The notes: a model not told the origin generated them from the sequence alone. A stretch of 6,984 nucleotides of DNA from Lentimicrobiaceae bacterium (GCA_028697695.1 JAQVEI010000119.1:1-6984), one strand, 5' to 3'; shown: positions 1 through 6,881, counted from the first letter of the stretch. Numbers and translations are program-made.

Positions 1-1
1 G

Positions 2-838
2 CTCATGGCCGGCATGCATCATCACACAGTTATGGCTTATGTAAAGGGTTTATATGCATCCTTTGGCCTGGCCATGCTTAGTAGCTCGTTTTTTATGCTG
101 AAGTATGTGAAAAAGGCCAGACTAATTGAACCCGGACTAATACGTCAGCTTTTTCGATTTGGTGGTTATCTGCAATCTGCCAGTCTGATGCAATTGTTTA
201 ATTACCGGCTGAGCTATTATATCATTGAAAAAAGTTTTAACCGGGCTACCCTCGGACTGTTTTCTATCGGTGTACAGGTAGCTGAAAGTTTATGGATAGT
301 TTCACGAAGTATAGCTCTGGTACAATATTCCCGTATATCCAACTCAAATGACAAGTTGGCCAACCAACAGCTTACCATTGATTTCGTAAAGCTTACATCC
401 CTCATTACGTTATTGATGCTGTTTGTACTCCTGCTTTTACCTTCTTCATTGTTTACATTTGTTTTTAGCAGTGGTTTTGAACGGATCACTCCGGTATTGA
501 TGAGCCTGGCACCCGGCATACTTGCAGTGGCCATTTCCAATATGTTCAGTCATTATTTTTCGGGCAGCGGGCAGCCCTGGCACAATACCATTTCATCCGG
601 CATAGGTTTGGGTTTTACCCTGATTTTAGGATTTACACTTATTCCTCCTATGGGAGTTACCGGTGCAGGGTTAACCGCTTCTATAGCCTATTCTGCCGGG
701 TTGGCTTATCAATTCATTGTCTTCAACCGTATCAGCGGGGTAAGTATGCGAAACTTTATTCCCAGGTTAGCTGATTTAAAGCCGGCATGGCAGATGCTAA
801 AACGCTCAGTGTTTAACCGGGAGAAGGAAAGGTATTAA
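2..838 (+). CDS. Polysaccharide/O-antigen flippase (MATE/MOP superfamily), C-terminal part, 5' truncated
   Basis: This is the C-terminal portion of a multi-pass inner-membrane flippase that moves lipid-linked glycans across the membrane for envelope polysaccharide assembly. The frame stays open through base 2, and families of this kind are usually 400-500 aa, so the start lies outside the window; the ATG at base 5 is probably internal. Counting from that Met, hydrophobic segments lie near 12-32, 80-105, 128-155, 163-182, 197-214 and 217-240. The C-terminal half has the Polysacc_synt_C pattern: a LAPGILAVAIS helix (168-178), a YFSGSGQPWHNT loop (184-195), then LIPPMGVTGAGLTASIAYS (212-230). 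The tail (250-277) is polar and basic, probably cytoplasmic. The next gene has its own promoter 30 bp downstream, so the two need not share a transcript. Wzx-like O-antigen or exopolysaccharide export is the likely role; the substrate cannot be read from this fragment. Confidence 0.85.
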   Translation, partial: LMAGMHHHTVMAYVKGLYASFGLAMLSSSFFMLKYVKKARLIEPGLIRQLFRFGGYLQSASLMQLFNYRLSYYIIEKSFNRATLGLFSIGVQVAESLWIVSRSIALVQYSRISNSNDKLANQQLTIDFVKLTSLITLLMLFVLLLLPSSLFTFVFSSGFERITPVLMSLAPGILAVAISNMFSHYFSGSGQPWHNTISSGIGLGFTLILGFTLIPPMGVTGAGLTASIAYSAGLAYQFIVFNRISGVSMRNFIPRLADLKPAWQMLKRSVFNREKERY

Positions 839-843
839 TAAAA

Positions 844-876
844 TTTTGCTCCCCATTGGTTAAAGTGGTAATTTTG
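844..876 (+). promoter_or_regulatory. Bacteroidota-type promoter for the CAP-SPOR gene
   Basis: A perfect TAnnTTTG element (TAATTTTG, 869-876) sits 20 bp after a TTTTG (844-848) that fits the -33 TTG/TTTG element. This matches the known Bacteroidota sigma-A promoter layout (TTG, 17-23 bp, TAnnTTTG). Transcription should begin a few bases after 876. That excludes the GTG at 876 as a start and favours the ATG at 894 (short leader) over the ATG at 882 (leaderless). Confidence 0.7.
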
Positions 877-893
877 TGCTGATGAAACTTCCT

Positions 894-1772
894 ATGCAAA
901 CGAAGCGTTTCTTAATATTGTTGTTAACAGCAGCTTCTGCGCTGTTTCAGGCATACGGGCAGGACACTATGCCTGTAATGGACAGTATGTGTGCCACTGC
1001 CGAGGAATACAAATTATTCCAGCTTATCAATGAGCACCGTCAGCAAAACAACAAGCCTGCATTGCCTTTGAGCCGTTCATTGAGCTATGTTGCCAGAGTT
1101 CATGCCATGGACTTGACACGTTACCGGCCTGACTTTGGTGATTGCAATCTGCATAGCTGGTCTGATAAGGGCAATTGGACAGCCTGTTGTTATGCTACGG
1201 ATGAGAATCGCATCAAATGTATGACTGAAAAGCCCCGGCAATTGACCCGCTATAAGTTCAAAGCCTGGGAGATGGCTTATGAAGCCGGCGAAGCTGCCCG
1301 GGCAGTAGATGCACTTGATTTGTGGATTTCTATAGGCATCACCAATGATTATCTGTTAAATACAGGGAAGTGGTCTAAACCCTGGAAAGCCATGGGTATT
1401 GCCGTATATGGTGAATATGTGCTGGTTTGGTTTGGCGAAGAGATGGATGCCGAGCCCGACTATTTTGCCTGCAACCGTCCGGACTTAAATCTGGCAAAGT
1501 TAAACGAAAGCGGTAAGCCGGAATTACAAGCCCCCGTACGTGATGCTGAAAAGCTTTATCATATCATTACGGGGAGTTTAAACAGTTTGGAGAAAGCCAA
1601 TCGGGAGGTAATGCGTCTGCGAAATCTGGGCTATAATCAGGCCCGGCTTTTGATATCGGGTGCGCATTTCAGAATTTCGCTCATGACCTTTGCCACTGAA
1701 ACGGAAGCCCAGCGTGCCATGACTTCACTCCAAAATAACTTTCCCGGTGCCTGGGTGCTAAAGCCTGAGTAA
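894..1772 (+). CDS. Secreted CAP-domain protein with C-terminal SPOR domain
   Basis: A 292-aa exported protein from the chosen ATG at 894. The frame extends upstream to ATG 882 and GTG 876, but the promoter overlaps those. Residues 1-23 form a signal peptide: basic QTKR, a hydrophobic FLILLLTAASALF core and a likely cleavage after AYG. Residues about 38-184 are a CAP/SCP (PR-1-like) domain, with LINEHR near the start, H70 in VHAMDL, CNLHSWSDKGNW (84-95), CCY (98-100), E126 in AWEMAYEAG, and AMGIAVYGEYVLVWFGEE. Six cysteines in the CAP region suggest disulfides in the periplasm or outside. Residues about 220-292 are a SPOR domain (YHIITGSLNSLEKANREV... FRISLMTF... AWVLKPE), a fold that in other proteins binds peptidoglycan strands lacking stem peptides. 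The second cavity histidine usual in CAP domains (SPGHN-like) is absent: the sequence there reads SIGITND. I infer a wall-anchored protein; its biochemical activity is unknown. Confidence 0.88.
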   Translation: MQTKRFLILLLTAASALFQAYGQDTMPVMDSMCATAEEYKLFQLINEHRQQNNKPALPLSRSLSYVARVHAMDLTRYRPDFGDCNLHSWSDKGNWTACCYATDENRIKCMTEKPRQLTRYKFKAWEMAYEAGEAARAVDALDLWISIGITNDYLLNTGKWSKPWKAMGIAVYGEYVLVWFGEEMDAEPDYFACNRPDLNLAKLNESGKPELQAPVRDAEKLYHIITGSLNSLEKANREVMRLRNLGYNQARLLISGAHFRISLMTFATETEAQRAMTSLQNNFPGAWVLKPE

Positions 1773-1790
1773 CCCTGAAAACCAGTGTAT

Positions 1791-1814
1791 TGTTGATAAA
1801 CCTGTTCATAACCT
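1791..1814 (+). repeat. Tandem 12-bp repeat resembling paired DnaA boxes, upstream of parE
   Basis: TGTTGATAAACC (1791-1802) is followed directly by TGTTCATAACCT (1803-1814), 9 of 12 bases identical. The 9-mers TGTTGATAA and TGTTCATAA differ from the DnaA-box complement TGTGGATAA by one and two bases. An AT-rich CTTTTTTAAAA follows. It lies between the CAP-SPOR stop and the parE promoter, so it could be a regulatory site. Its function is inference, and a chance match is quite possible. Confidence 0.35.
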
Positions 1815-1823
1815 TTTTTAAAA

Positions 1824-1840
1824 TCCAGGCGTGTCCAGGC
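1824..1840 (+). repeat. 7-bp direct repeat TCCAGGC, 10-bp period, in the parE leader
   Basis: TCCAGGC occurs at 1824-1830 and 1834-1840, separated by GTG, a 10-bp period that places both copies on the same DNA face. The repeat lies where a -33 element would be expected for the TAnnTTTG box at 1861. No convincing TTG occurs at normal spacing there, so a bound activator could substitute for it. This is a visible repeat with no known binder. Confidence 0.35.
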
Positions 1841-1860
1841 TTCAATTCATTGGATTCAGC

Positions 1861-1868
1861 TATCTTTG
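1861..1868 (+). promoter_or_regulatory. TAnnTTTG promoter element for parE
   Basis: TATCTTTG at 1861-1868 is a perfect match to the Bacteroidota -7 element. No good TTG lies 17-23 bp upstream (one at 1850-1852 is only 8 bp away), so the promoter may be weak or activator-dependent. The element ends 1 bp before the ATG at 1870 and 7 bp before the ATG at 1876, which would give a leaderless or nearly leaderless mRNA. Confidence 0.5.
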
Positions 1869-1869
1869 C

Positions 1870-3750
1870 ATGGAAATGGAAGAATTAGAATATCAACAAA
1901 GTGATCCGGGGCAGTATTCCGAAGATACTGTAGTAACGCTCGACTGGAAAGAACATATCCGGCTGCGACCGGGAATGTATATTGGGAAGTTGGGAGATGG
2001 CTCCTCACAGGATGATGGTATTTACGTGCTCATAAAAGAAATTGTCGATAATGGCATTGATGAATTCGTCATGGGCAATGGGCGTACCATTGAGGTAGCC
2101 ATCAAAGACCAAAAAGTAAGCATCAGAGATTACGGCCGGGGTATGCCGCTGGGCAAGGTAATTGACTGTGTATCAAAGATTAACACGGGCGCGAAATACG
2201 ATTCTAAAGTATTTAAAAAAGCGGTTGGGCTAAATGGGGTAGGGGCGAAGGCTGTGAATGCATTGTCTAGTTTCTTTTGCGTTCAAAGTATTCGTGAAGG
2301 AAAAACAAAAGTGGTGGAATTCAGCCGGGGAACCAAAACCCTGGAACATCCGGAAGAGCCAAGCAACCTGCGTAGCGGAACCCTGATTACTTTTATTCCC
2401 GATGAAGAAATATTTGGACATTACCACTTTTTGTCTGAATATATAGAGCAGATGCTCTGGAATTATGTTTTTCTGAATAACGGACTTACCATTTGGTTTA
2501 ATGGTGTGCGTATGCAGGCAAAAAACGGCCTGCTCGATTTGTTAGCGCGCAACATCAATGGAAACAGCATTTCATACCCCATTATTCAGATTAAGGAAGA
2601 CGATTTTGAATGCGCATTTACCCACAGCGAGCGTCAGTATGGCGAAGAATATTACTCATTTGTAAATGGCCAGCATACTACCCAGGGAGGTACACATCAG
2701 GCTGCTTTCCGCGAAGCTTTGGTGAAGACAGTGCGCGAATTTTTCAAGAAAGACTTCGACCCCAACGACATCAAGCAATCGTTAACGGCAGCCATAAGTT
2801 TAAAAGTGCAGGAGCCTGTGTTTGAGTCACAAACCAAAACCAAACTGGGGTCCCAGCATATGGAACCAGGTGGGCAGACCATTCGTAATTATATAGGCGA
2901 TATCCTTAAGCGTCAGTTGGACAATTTTCTTCACATGAACAGTGATGTGGCTGAAGCCTTGCTTAAAAAGATAATGCAAAGTGAGAAGGAACGCAAAGAG
3001 TTTGCCAACATCAAAAAGCTGGCCCGCGAAAGTGTTAAGAAGGTAAGCCTCCACAATAAAAAGCTGCGGGATTGCCGCATACACTATAACAGCAGCGATT
3101 CCAGACGGTTGAGTACTACTTTATTTATAACCGAGGGCGATTCAGCCAGCGGCTCCATTACCAAATCCAGGGATGTAAATACTCAGGCCGTTTTCAGCCT
3201 GAAAGGCAAACCTTTAAACAGCTACGGCCTCACCAAACGGGTAGTGTATGAAAATGCCGAATTCAATTTGCTTCAAAGTGCAATAAATATGGAGGATGGC
3301 GTTGAGAACCTGCGTTACAACAACATTGTGATAGCCACCGATGCCGATGTGGATGGCATGCATATCCGGCTGCTGCTGTTGACCTTCTTTTTACAGTTTT
3401 ACCCTGATGTGGTTAGGGCAGGGCATCTTTACATTCTTCAAACTCCGCTTTTCAGGGTACGTAACAAGAAAAAAACCATATATTGCTACAGTGAAGAAGA
3501 ACGCATGTCGGCTGTAGCTAAACTGGGACCATCTCCTGAAATTACGCGCTTTAAAGGGTTGGGTGAAATATCTCCCGATGAGTTTCGCAATTTCATTGGT
3601 GACTCCATGCGCCTGGACCCGGTTATCCTGCGCAAATCGTCTGAGATTCCCGAGCTGCTTGAATTTTACATGGGTCGAAATACGCCCGATCGACAAACGT
3701 TTATTGTTGATAACCTGCGGTTGGAAGAAGATTTGGTTTTGAGCGAATAA
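1870..3750 (+). CDS. parE: DNA topoisomerase IV subunit B (ParE)
   Basis: This is the ATPase and Toprim subunit of topoisomerase IV, which with ParC decatenates daughter chromosomes and relaxes supercoils. The chosen ATG at 1870 gives 626 aa; ATG 1876 (624 aa) is equally plausible, while GTG 1831 lies upstream of the promoter box. Visible motifs in order: HIRLRPGMYIGKLGDGS (29-45), the GHKL Bergerat ATP site E57-x3-N61-x2-D64 and DYGRGMP (87-93), the ATP lid GLNGVGAKAVNALS (120-133), the QTK transducer loop (321-323), Toprim EGDSASGS (422-429) with DADVDG (491-496) for metal-dependent cleavage, and RFKGLGE (560-566). All key residues are intact. The IRLRPGMYIGKLGDGS start and the length fit Bacteroidota ParE rather than GyrB. 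A small variation is DNGID in place of the usual DNSID. No parC follows; the next gene, nnr, is convergent. Confidence 0.95.
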   Translation: MEMEELEYQQSDPGQYSEDTVVTLDWKEHIRLRPGMYIGKLGDGSSQDDGIYVLIKEIVDNGIDEFVMGNGRTIEVAIKDQKVSIRDYGRGMPLGKVIDCVSKINTGAKYDSKVFKKAVGLNGVGAKAVNALSSFFCVQSIREGKTKVVEFSRGTKTLEHPEEPSNLRSGTLITFIPDEEIFGHYHFLSEYIEQMLWNYVFLNNGLTIWFNGVRMQAKNGLLDLLARNINGNSISYPIIQIKEDDFECAFTHSERQYGEEYYSFVNGQHTTQGGTHQAAFREALVKTVREFFKKDFDPNDIKQSLTAAISLKVQEPVFESQTKTKLGSQHMEPGGQTIRNYIGDILKRQLDNFLHMNSDVAEALLKKIMQSEKERKEFANIKKLARESVKKVSLHNKKLRDCRIHYNSSDSRRLSTTLFITEGDSASGSITKSRDVNTQAVFSLKGKPLNSYGLTKRVVYENAEFNLLQSAINMEDGVENLRYNNIVIATDADVDGMHIRLLLLTFFLQFYPDVVRAGHLYILQTPLFRVRNKKKTIYCYSEEERMSAVAKLGPSPEITRFKGLGEISPDEFRNFIGDSMRLDPVILRKSSEIPELLEFYMGRNTPDRQTFIVDNLRLEEDLVLSE

Positions 3751-3770
3751 TTACGCGTGTTAACCGGCGT

Positions 3771-5288
3771 TTATTTGCTGATTTTTTGAAAGGCTTTGCC
3801 CAACTTATCGATGATGTCTGTGGGAAGCATGGCCTCTTGTCCAAAGGTTTTGGATGCCAAATCGCCGGCTTTTCCGTGAAGCCAAACACCCATAATACAT
3901 GCGCTGCCGGCTGTATATCCGGAAGCTAGCAAACCGGTAATTATTCCGGTAAGCACATCGCCACTGCCCCCTGTAGCCATGCCGGGATTGCCTGTCGGAT
4001 TAAAATATATATTTCCCAGTGGAGTTGCTATAGCAGTATAAGCTCCTTTAAGAACCACGTGCAGCTTATAACGCAAAGCGAAGGCCCTTAGCAAATCAAG
4101 GCGCGCAAACCCATCGGAGGTTTTACCCGCGAGGCGCGCAAATTCGCCCGGATGCGGGGTGAGGATAGTTCCTGGTGGTAAAAAGGAGAGCCAGGTCTTG
4201 TTTTCCGATAGGATATTGAGCGCATCTGCATCTAAAATAAGCGGTACACGGCTTTGCTGAATCAGCAATTTTAGCATGGTTTGCGTTTCATCTTCCATGC
4301 CCAAACCCGGCCCTGAAGTGATAACATTGTATGGGCTTAAATCAGGAAGGGTGCTGATATAGTTGTCCTCAGTATCAACGCTCACCATGGCCTCGGGAAC
4401 CGCGGTTTGCATAATGCCAAACCCATTGCCCGAAAGATGGGCAGTAAGCAATCCCACACCTGATCTCAGACAGGCACGGGCAGCCATAACGGCTGCACCG
4501 TACTTGCCGGTACTGCCGGCCAAAAGCAGGGCATGTCCAAAATTACCTTTGTGTGAGAAACGGCCACGATGATGGTAAAGTTCGGCACAGTCGCTGGTTT
4601 CAATAAGAGCATAAGGCGTGTCGCAGGCTTGAATAAACTCCTGACTGAGCCCGATATCAAGGATTTGCCAATCACCCGCATAGATTTCACTCTCAGGCAT
4701 TACAAACGCCAGTTTTGGTAGCTGAAAGGTAAGGGTATAATCAGCCTGAACAACTGCCTGACCTGATGGTAATGCCTTGTCGGCAAAAAGTCCGGAAGGG
4801 ATATCGATGGAAATGATTAATGCCTCACTGGCATTGATTTGCCGGATAACATCGGCATATAGCCCCTCGGGGGCACGGTTAAGTCCTGAACCGAAAATCG
4901 CGTCAATCACCACATCAAATGTTTCCAGCTCCAGAAAATTATCGCCTGTTGTTACGTCTGTGATGATAAGGCCGGGCAGCTCTGCCAGCAGGTTGAAGTT
5001 TTCCTCAAAGTCCCTGGAACCTTTACCGTTATGTTCTACTATGGCCACTTCGGTTTCGTACTTGGCTTCAAATAGCATTCGCGCAAGCGCCAGCCCATCA
5101 CCACCGTTATTTCCGGTTGCGCAAACAATTTTAATCCGGGATGACTTTTTCAACCGCTTGCTTAACCATTCAAAACATGCGAAGGCAGCCCGTTCCATCA
5201 GTTGAATGGATTCAACCGGCTCATGCTCAATGGTGTAAGCATCTGCTTCTCTTATTTTTTCAACAGGTAAAATTTTAAGTGCGCACAT
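3771..5288 (-). CDS. nnr: Bifunctional NAD(P)H-hydrate epimerase / ADP-dependent NAD(P)H-hydrate dehydratase
   Basis: A 505-aa metabolite-repair enzyme of the cytosol. It epimerises damaged hydrated NADH/NADPH (R- to S-NAD(P)HX) and dehydrates the S form back to NAD(P)H at the expense of ADP. The N-terminal YjeF_N epimerase domain (about 1-215) shows IREADAYTIEHEP (12-24), GNNGGDGLALAR (59-70), DAIFGSGLNR (129-138) and SIDIPSGL (160-167). The C-terminal ribokinase-like dehydratase domain (about 235-503) shows HKGNFGHALLLAGS (246-259), GPGLG (326-330), DADALN (353-358), TPHPGEFARL (377-386), LKGAYT (413-418) and NPGMATGGSGDVLTGI (434-449) with catalytic D444. Both domains are full length with motifs intact. 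The ATG at 5288 puts the family N-terminus (KILPVEKIREADAY) in the right place. It follows the cyclase-like gene by 31 bp with no TAnnTTTG box between, so it is probably the last gene of that transcript. Confidence 0.96.
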   Translation of the reverse strand: MCALKILPVEKIREADAYTIEHEPVESIQLMERAAFACFEWLSKRLKKSSRIKIVCATGNNGGDGLALARMLFEAKYETEVAIVEHNGKGSRDFEENFNLLAELPGLIITDVTTGDNFLELETFDVVIDAIFGSGLNRAPEGLYADVIRQINASEALIISIDIPSGLFADKALPSGQAVVQADYTLTFQLPKLAFVMPESEIYAGDWQILDIGLSQEFIQACDTPYALIETSDCAELYHHRGRFSHKGNFGHALLLAGSTGKYGAAVMAARACLRSGVGLLTAHLSGNGFGIMQTAVPEAMVSVDTEDNYISTLPDLSPYNVITSGPGLGMEDETQTMLKLLIQQSRVPLILDADALNILSENKTWLSFLPPGTILTPHPGEFARLAGKTSDGFARLDLLRAFALRYKLHVVLKGAYTAIATPLGNIYFNPTGNPGMATGGSGDVLTGIITGLLASGYTAGSACIMGVWLHGKAGDLASKTFGQEAMLPTDIIDKLGKAFQKISK

Positions 5289-5319
5289 AATGTTTCGATT
5301 TACAGAAACCTTGCCTGTG

Positions 5320-6243
5320 CTAGATTCCTGTGGTGTTCAGGTTGCCCAGACTAACAGTTACTATTTTGTTTTGAGTGAGATCGTCATTATTTATCAGGCT
5401 TAAGCTAACCTGCAAATGAAGATTATATATGCTGATATCGGTTTCTTTTGCTTTTATTTTTCCAATCTTTAATATGTCCGAATTGATGATGCCTTCCTGC
5501 CTGGAGGGCTCTCTTCCAAATATCTTGTCAGATGAAGTAGCCAGCAACAATTGATTGTACTGGCTGAACTCATGTATGTGTGAAACATCATCAATAGTAA
5601 GCACCTGCAGGTTCTCAATGCCATCAATGTTAACCGTGAACCAGCGGTGCACATGTTCATCAATAAGGCAGCGGTTTAAGATATCGCGTGAAAGTATGCG
5701 GGCATTGTTGATGATTGCTCTGCCATAGTGGTTATCATTGTATGTATATACCCTGTCATAAGTAATGGCATAACGGGTGCTGATTCCGCCAATGGTTTTT
5801 CGCAAGCGCGGGAAAAAATGAAAAGCATTGTAAATACGCAGCACTATGGCGTAATTGCTGGCGAACAACAGAGAGTGTAAAGGGGTGTCAAAAATAAAGA
5901 AGCCCCCATCGCCCGTGCTGATAAATAGTTTTTCAATGCGTTCGCGACAATAATTTTGAAATATAAATGGATGATTTTCTATGCAAAGCTCGATGGTAGT
6001 ATTTATCATGGTTTTGAACAGAAAAGGTATGAGCCTTTGTTCAAACTCTCCATAGGAACTGTATTGAAAAATATCCAGCCCCAGTAATGATTTTTTGGAG
6101 CAGCTTTCCATGTTTAACAGGGTTTCAAGCTCCATTCTGAGCTCACTTTCATCGGGTACTACGTTGGTTTTCTCAAAGATAACCCGGTTGTCGTGTTTCA
6201 GGAGTATTTCGCGGATTTGCTTGTGATCAAGTGTTTTTATCAT
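5320..6243 (-). CDS. Uncharacterised protein with divergent class III nucleotide cyclase-like domain
   Basis: A 307-aa soluble protein with no signal peptide or membrane segment. I do not recognise a named family, but the order of conserved blocks resembles the class III adenylate/guanylate cyclase homology domain. A short charged N-terminus (1-50) is followed by LLGLDIFQYSSYG (53-65), where D57 fits the first metal aspartate; KLFISTGDGGFFIF (105-118), where D112 fits the second; RYAITYDRVY (157-166), like the R-I-G-I-H-x-G strand; HYGRAIINNARILSRD (172-187), like the GxxVNxAaRL helix; and IKAKETDISIYNL (263-275), like the terminal LKG..epv.vY.l strand. The match is imperfect. The adenine-selecting Lys before GD is replaced (FISTGD), and the catalytic Asn sits at -3 rather than -4 from the Arg. 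It may be catalytically altered, inactive or only structurally related. It lies 14 bp after the membrane-protein gene and 31 bp before nnr. The coding assignment is firm; the cyclase link is inference. Confidence 0.8.
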   Translation of the reverse strand: MIKTLDHKQIREILLKHDNRVIFEKTNVVPDESELRMELETLLNMESCSKKSLLGLDIFQYSSYGEFEQRLIPFLFKTMINTTIELCIENHPFIFQNYCRERIEKLFISTGDGGFFIFDTPLHSLLFASNYAIVLRIYNAFHFFPRLRKTIGGISTRYAITYDRVYTYNDNHYGRAIINNARILSRDILNRCLIDEHVHRWFTVNIDGIENLQVLTIDDVSHIHEFSQYNQLLLATSSDKIFGREPSRQEGIINSDILKIGKIKAKETDISIYNLHLQVSLSLINNDDLTQNKIVTVSLGNLNTTGI

Positions 6244-6257
6244 GATTTGACAGGTGT

Positions 6258-6791
6258 TTATAATGAGATAAATGAATTGAGTAGGTTTACCAGCCAGAAT
6301 TTTTCATCCGGCATGCAACGTTCACCAAACCCAAATGCTTCGTTGCGAAAGATGATGGCCGGAAATGTACCTCGTCGTGAAATGCCGAACAACGTTTTAT
6401 AGGTTCCCTCTACCAGGCTAATGGCGTGGATCTTAGCGGTATTGAAACTTGCGTGGGCCGTTTTTCCCCCTGATGTCTTTAACAGCAGCAGTTCACTGTG
6501 ATCAACTTCCACCACCTGTGACGAAAAGATAACGCGTATGGCCATTACCATCAGGATGACAGCCATCGCCCAAAAAGGCAATGAAGCCAATAGCCAAACC
6601 CAGCCAAACTGTATCAGTAAGGTGCTCCAAATCATTATCATAAACATCCAGAAAACAATGAAACCCAGAGTTAAGGTTCCTCTGAGTGAGAAGCCTTCCT
6701 GAGGAATACGAACAATCAACTTGCCGTCCTGAATTGAATATTCGATTTTGCTTTTCCCGGGGCGTTCTGGAAGTTCATCAATAATAGTCAT
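6258..6791 (-). CDS. Two-TM membrane protein with C-terminal PH-like cytoplasmic domain, hypothetical
   Basis: A 177-aa inner-membrane protein. The frame extends upstream to a TTG at 6845, but the promoter-like box at 6810-6817 lies inside that extension, so the ATG at 6791 is chosen. Residues 1-37 are polar (ELPERPGKSKIEYSIQDGKLIVRIP), probably cytoplasmic and starting a beta-strand. Two hydrophobic helices lie at about 40-60 and 64-89 with a very short turn. The C-terminal part (90-177) has alternating strands (QVVEVDHSELLLLK, SFNTAKIHAISL, TFPAIIFRN) and ends FGFGERCMPDEKFWLVNLLNSF, a strand-then-helix ending typical of bacterial PH-like membrane proteins where a 'ls..e..wl...l..fl' helix closes the domain. 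No catalytic motif is visible. It is followed 14 bp later by the cyclase-like gene. Function unknown; the PH-like call rests on pattern only. Confidence 0.75.
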   Translation of the reverse strand: MTIIDELPERPGKSKIEYSIQDGKLIVRIPQEGFSLRGTLTLGFIVFWMFMIMIWSTLLIQFGWVWLLASLPFWAMAVILMVMAIRVIFSSQVVEVDHSELLLLKTSGGKTAHASFNTAKIHAISLVEGTYKTLFGISRRGTFPAIIFRNEAFGFGERCMPDEKFWLVNLLNSFISL

Positions 6792-6809
6792 AAATATGCG
6801 TATTGGAAC

Positions 6810-6817
6810 GAAAGGTA
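6810..6817 (-). promoter_or_regulatory. Possible Bacteroidota promoter element for the membrane protein / cyclase-like / nnr operon
   Basis: Read on the minus strand, this is TACCTTTC, one base off TAnnTTTG. It lies 18 bp before the ATG at 6791, close to the 17 bp seen at the CAP-SPOR gene. The nearest upstream TTG is 25 bp away, slightly too far. It would drive the three-gene unit independently of aroE. One mismatch in an AT-rich stretch makes this tentative. Confidence 0.35.
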
Positions 6818-6881
6818 AAAGTAATAAATAATGCGATGAAATCAATGGTTAAGTGGAAACTCTGCTGAATTTTCGGGGCAT

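Noticed and set aside
217..540. 107-aa open frame on the minus strand opposite the flippase
   Set aside because: Antisense to a well-supported membrane protein, with no family resemblance.
1831..1869. N-terminal extension of ParE from the GTG at 1831
   Set aside because: The extension crosses the TAnnTTTG promoter and does not resemble ParE; ATG 1870/1876 fits better.
3751..3788. Possible terminator between the convergent parE and nnr genes (ACGC/GCGT around GTGTTAACCG, or CGGCG/TGCTG followed by ATTTTTTG)
   Set aside because: Stems are only 4-5 bp, the second needs two G-T pairs and extends into nnr; not strong enough to call.
4777..5205. 142-aa open frame on the plus strand opposite nnr
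   Set aside because: Entirely antisense to an intact, well-conserved enzyme; serine-rich and without recognisable motifs, so a shadow of the real gene.
5320..6791. Calling the membrane protein plus cyclase-like pair a Pycsar defence system
   Set aside because: Catalytic residues do not line up cleanly, no nucleotide-binding effector domain is visible, and the neighbours are core genes; kept only as a hypothesis in the findings.
6792..6845. N-terminal extension of the membrane protein from the TTG at 6845 (a hydrophobic ISSHYLLLLPFVPIRIF stretch)
   Set aside because: It contains the likely promoter box and uses a rare start; the apparent hydrophobicity comes from AT-rich non-coding sequence.
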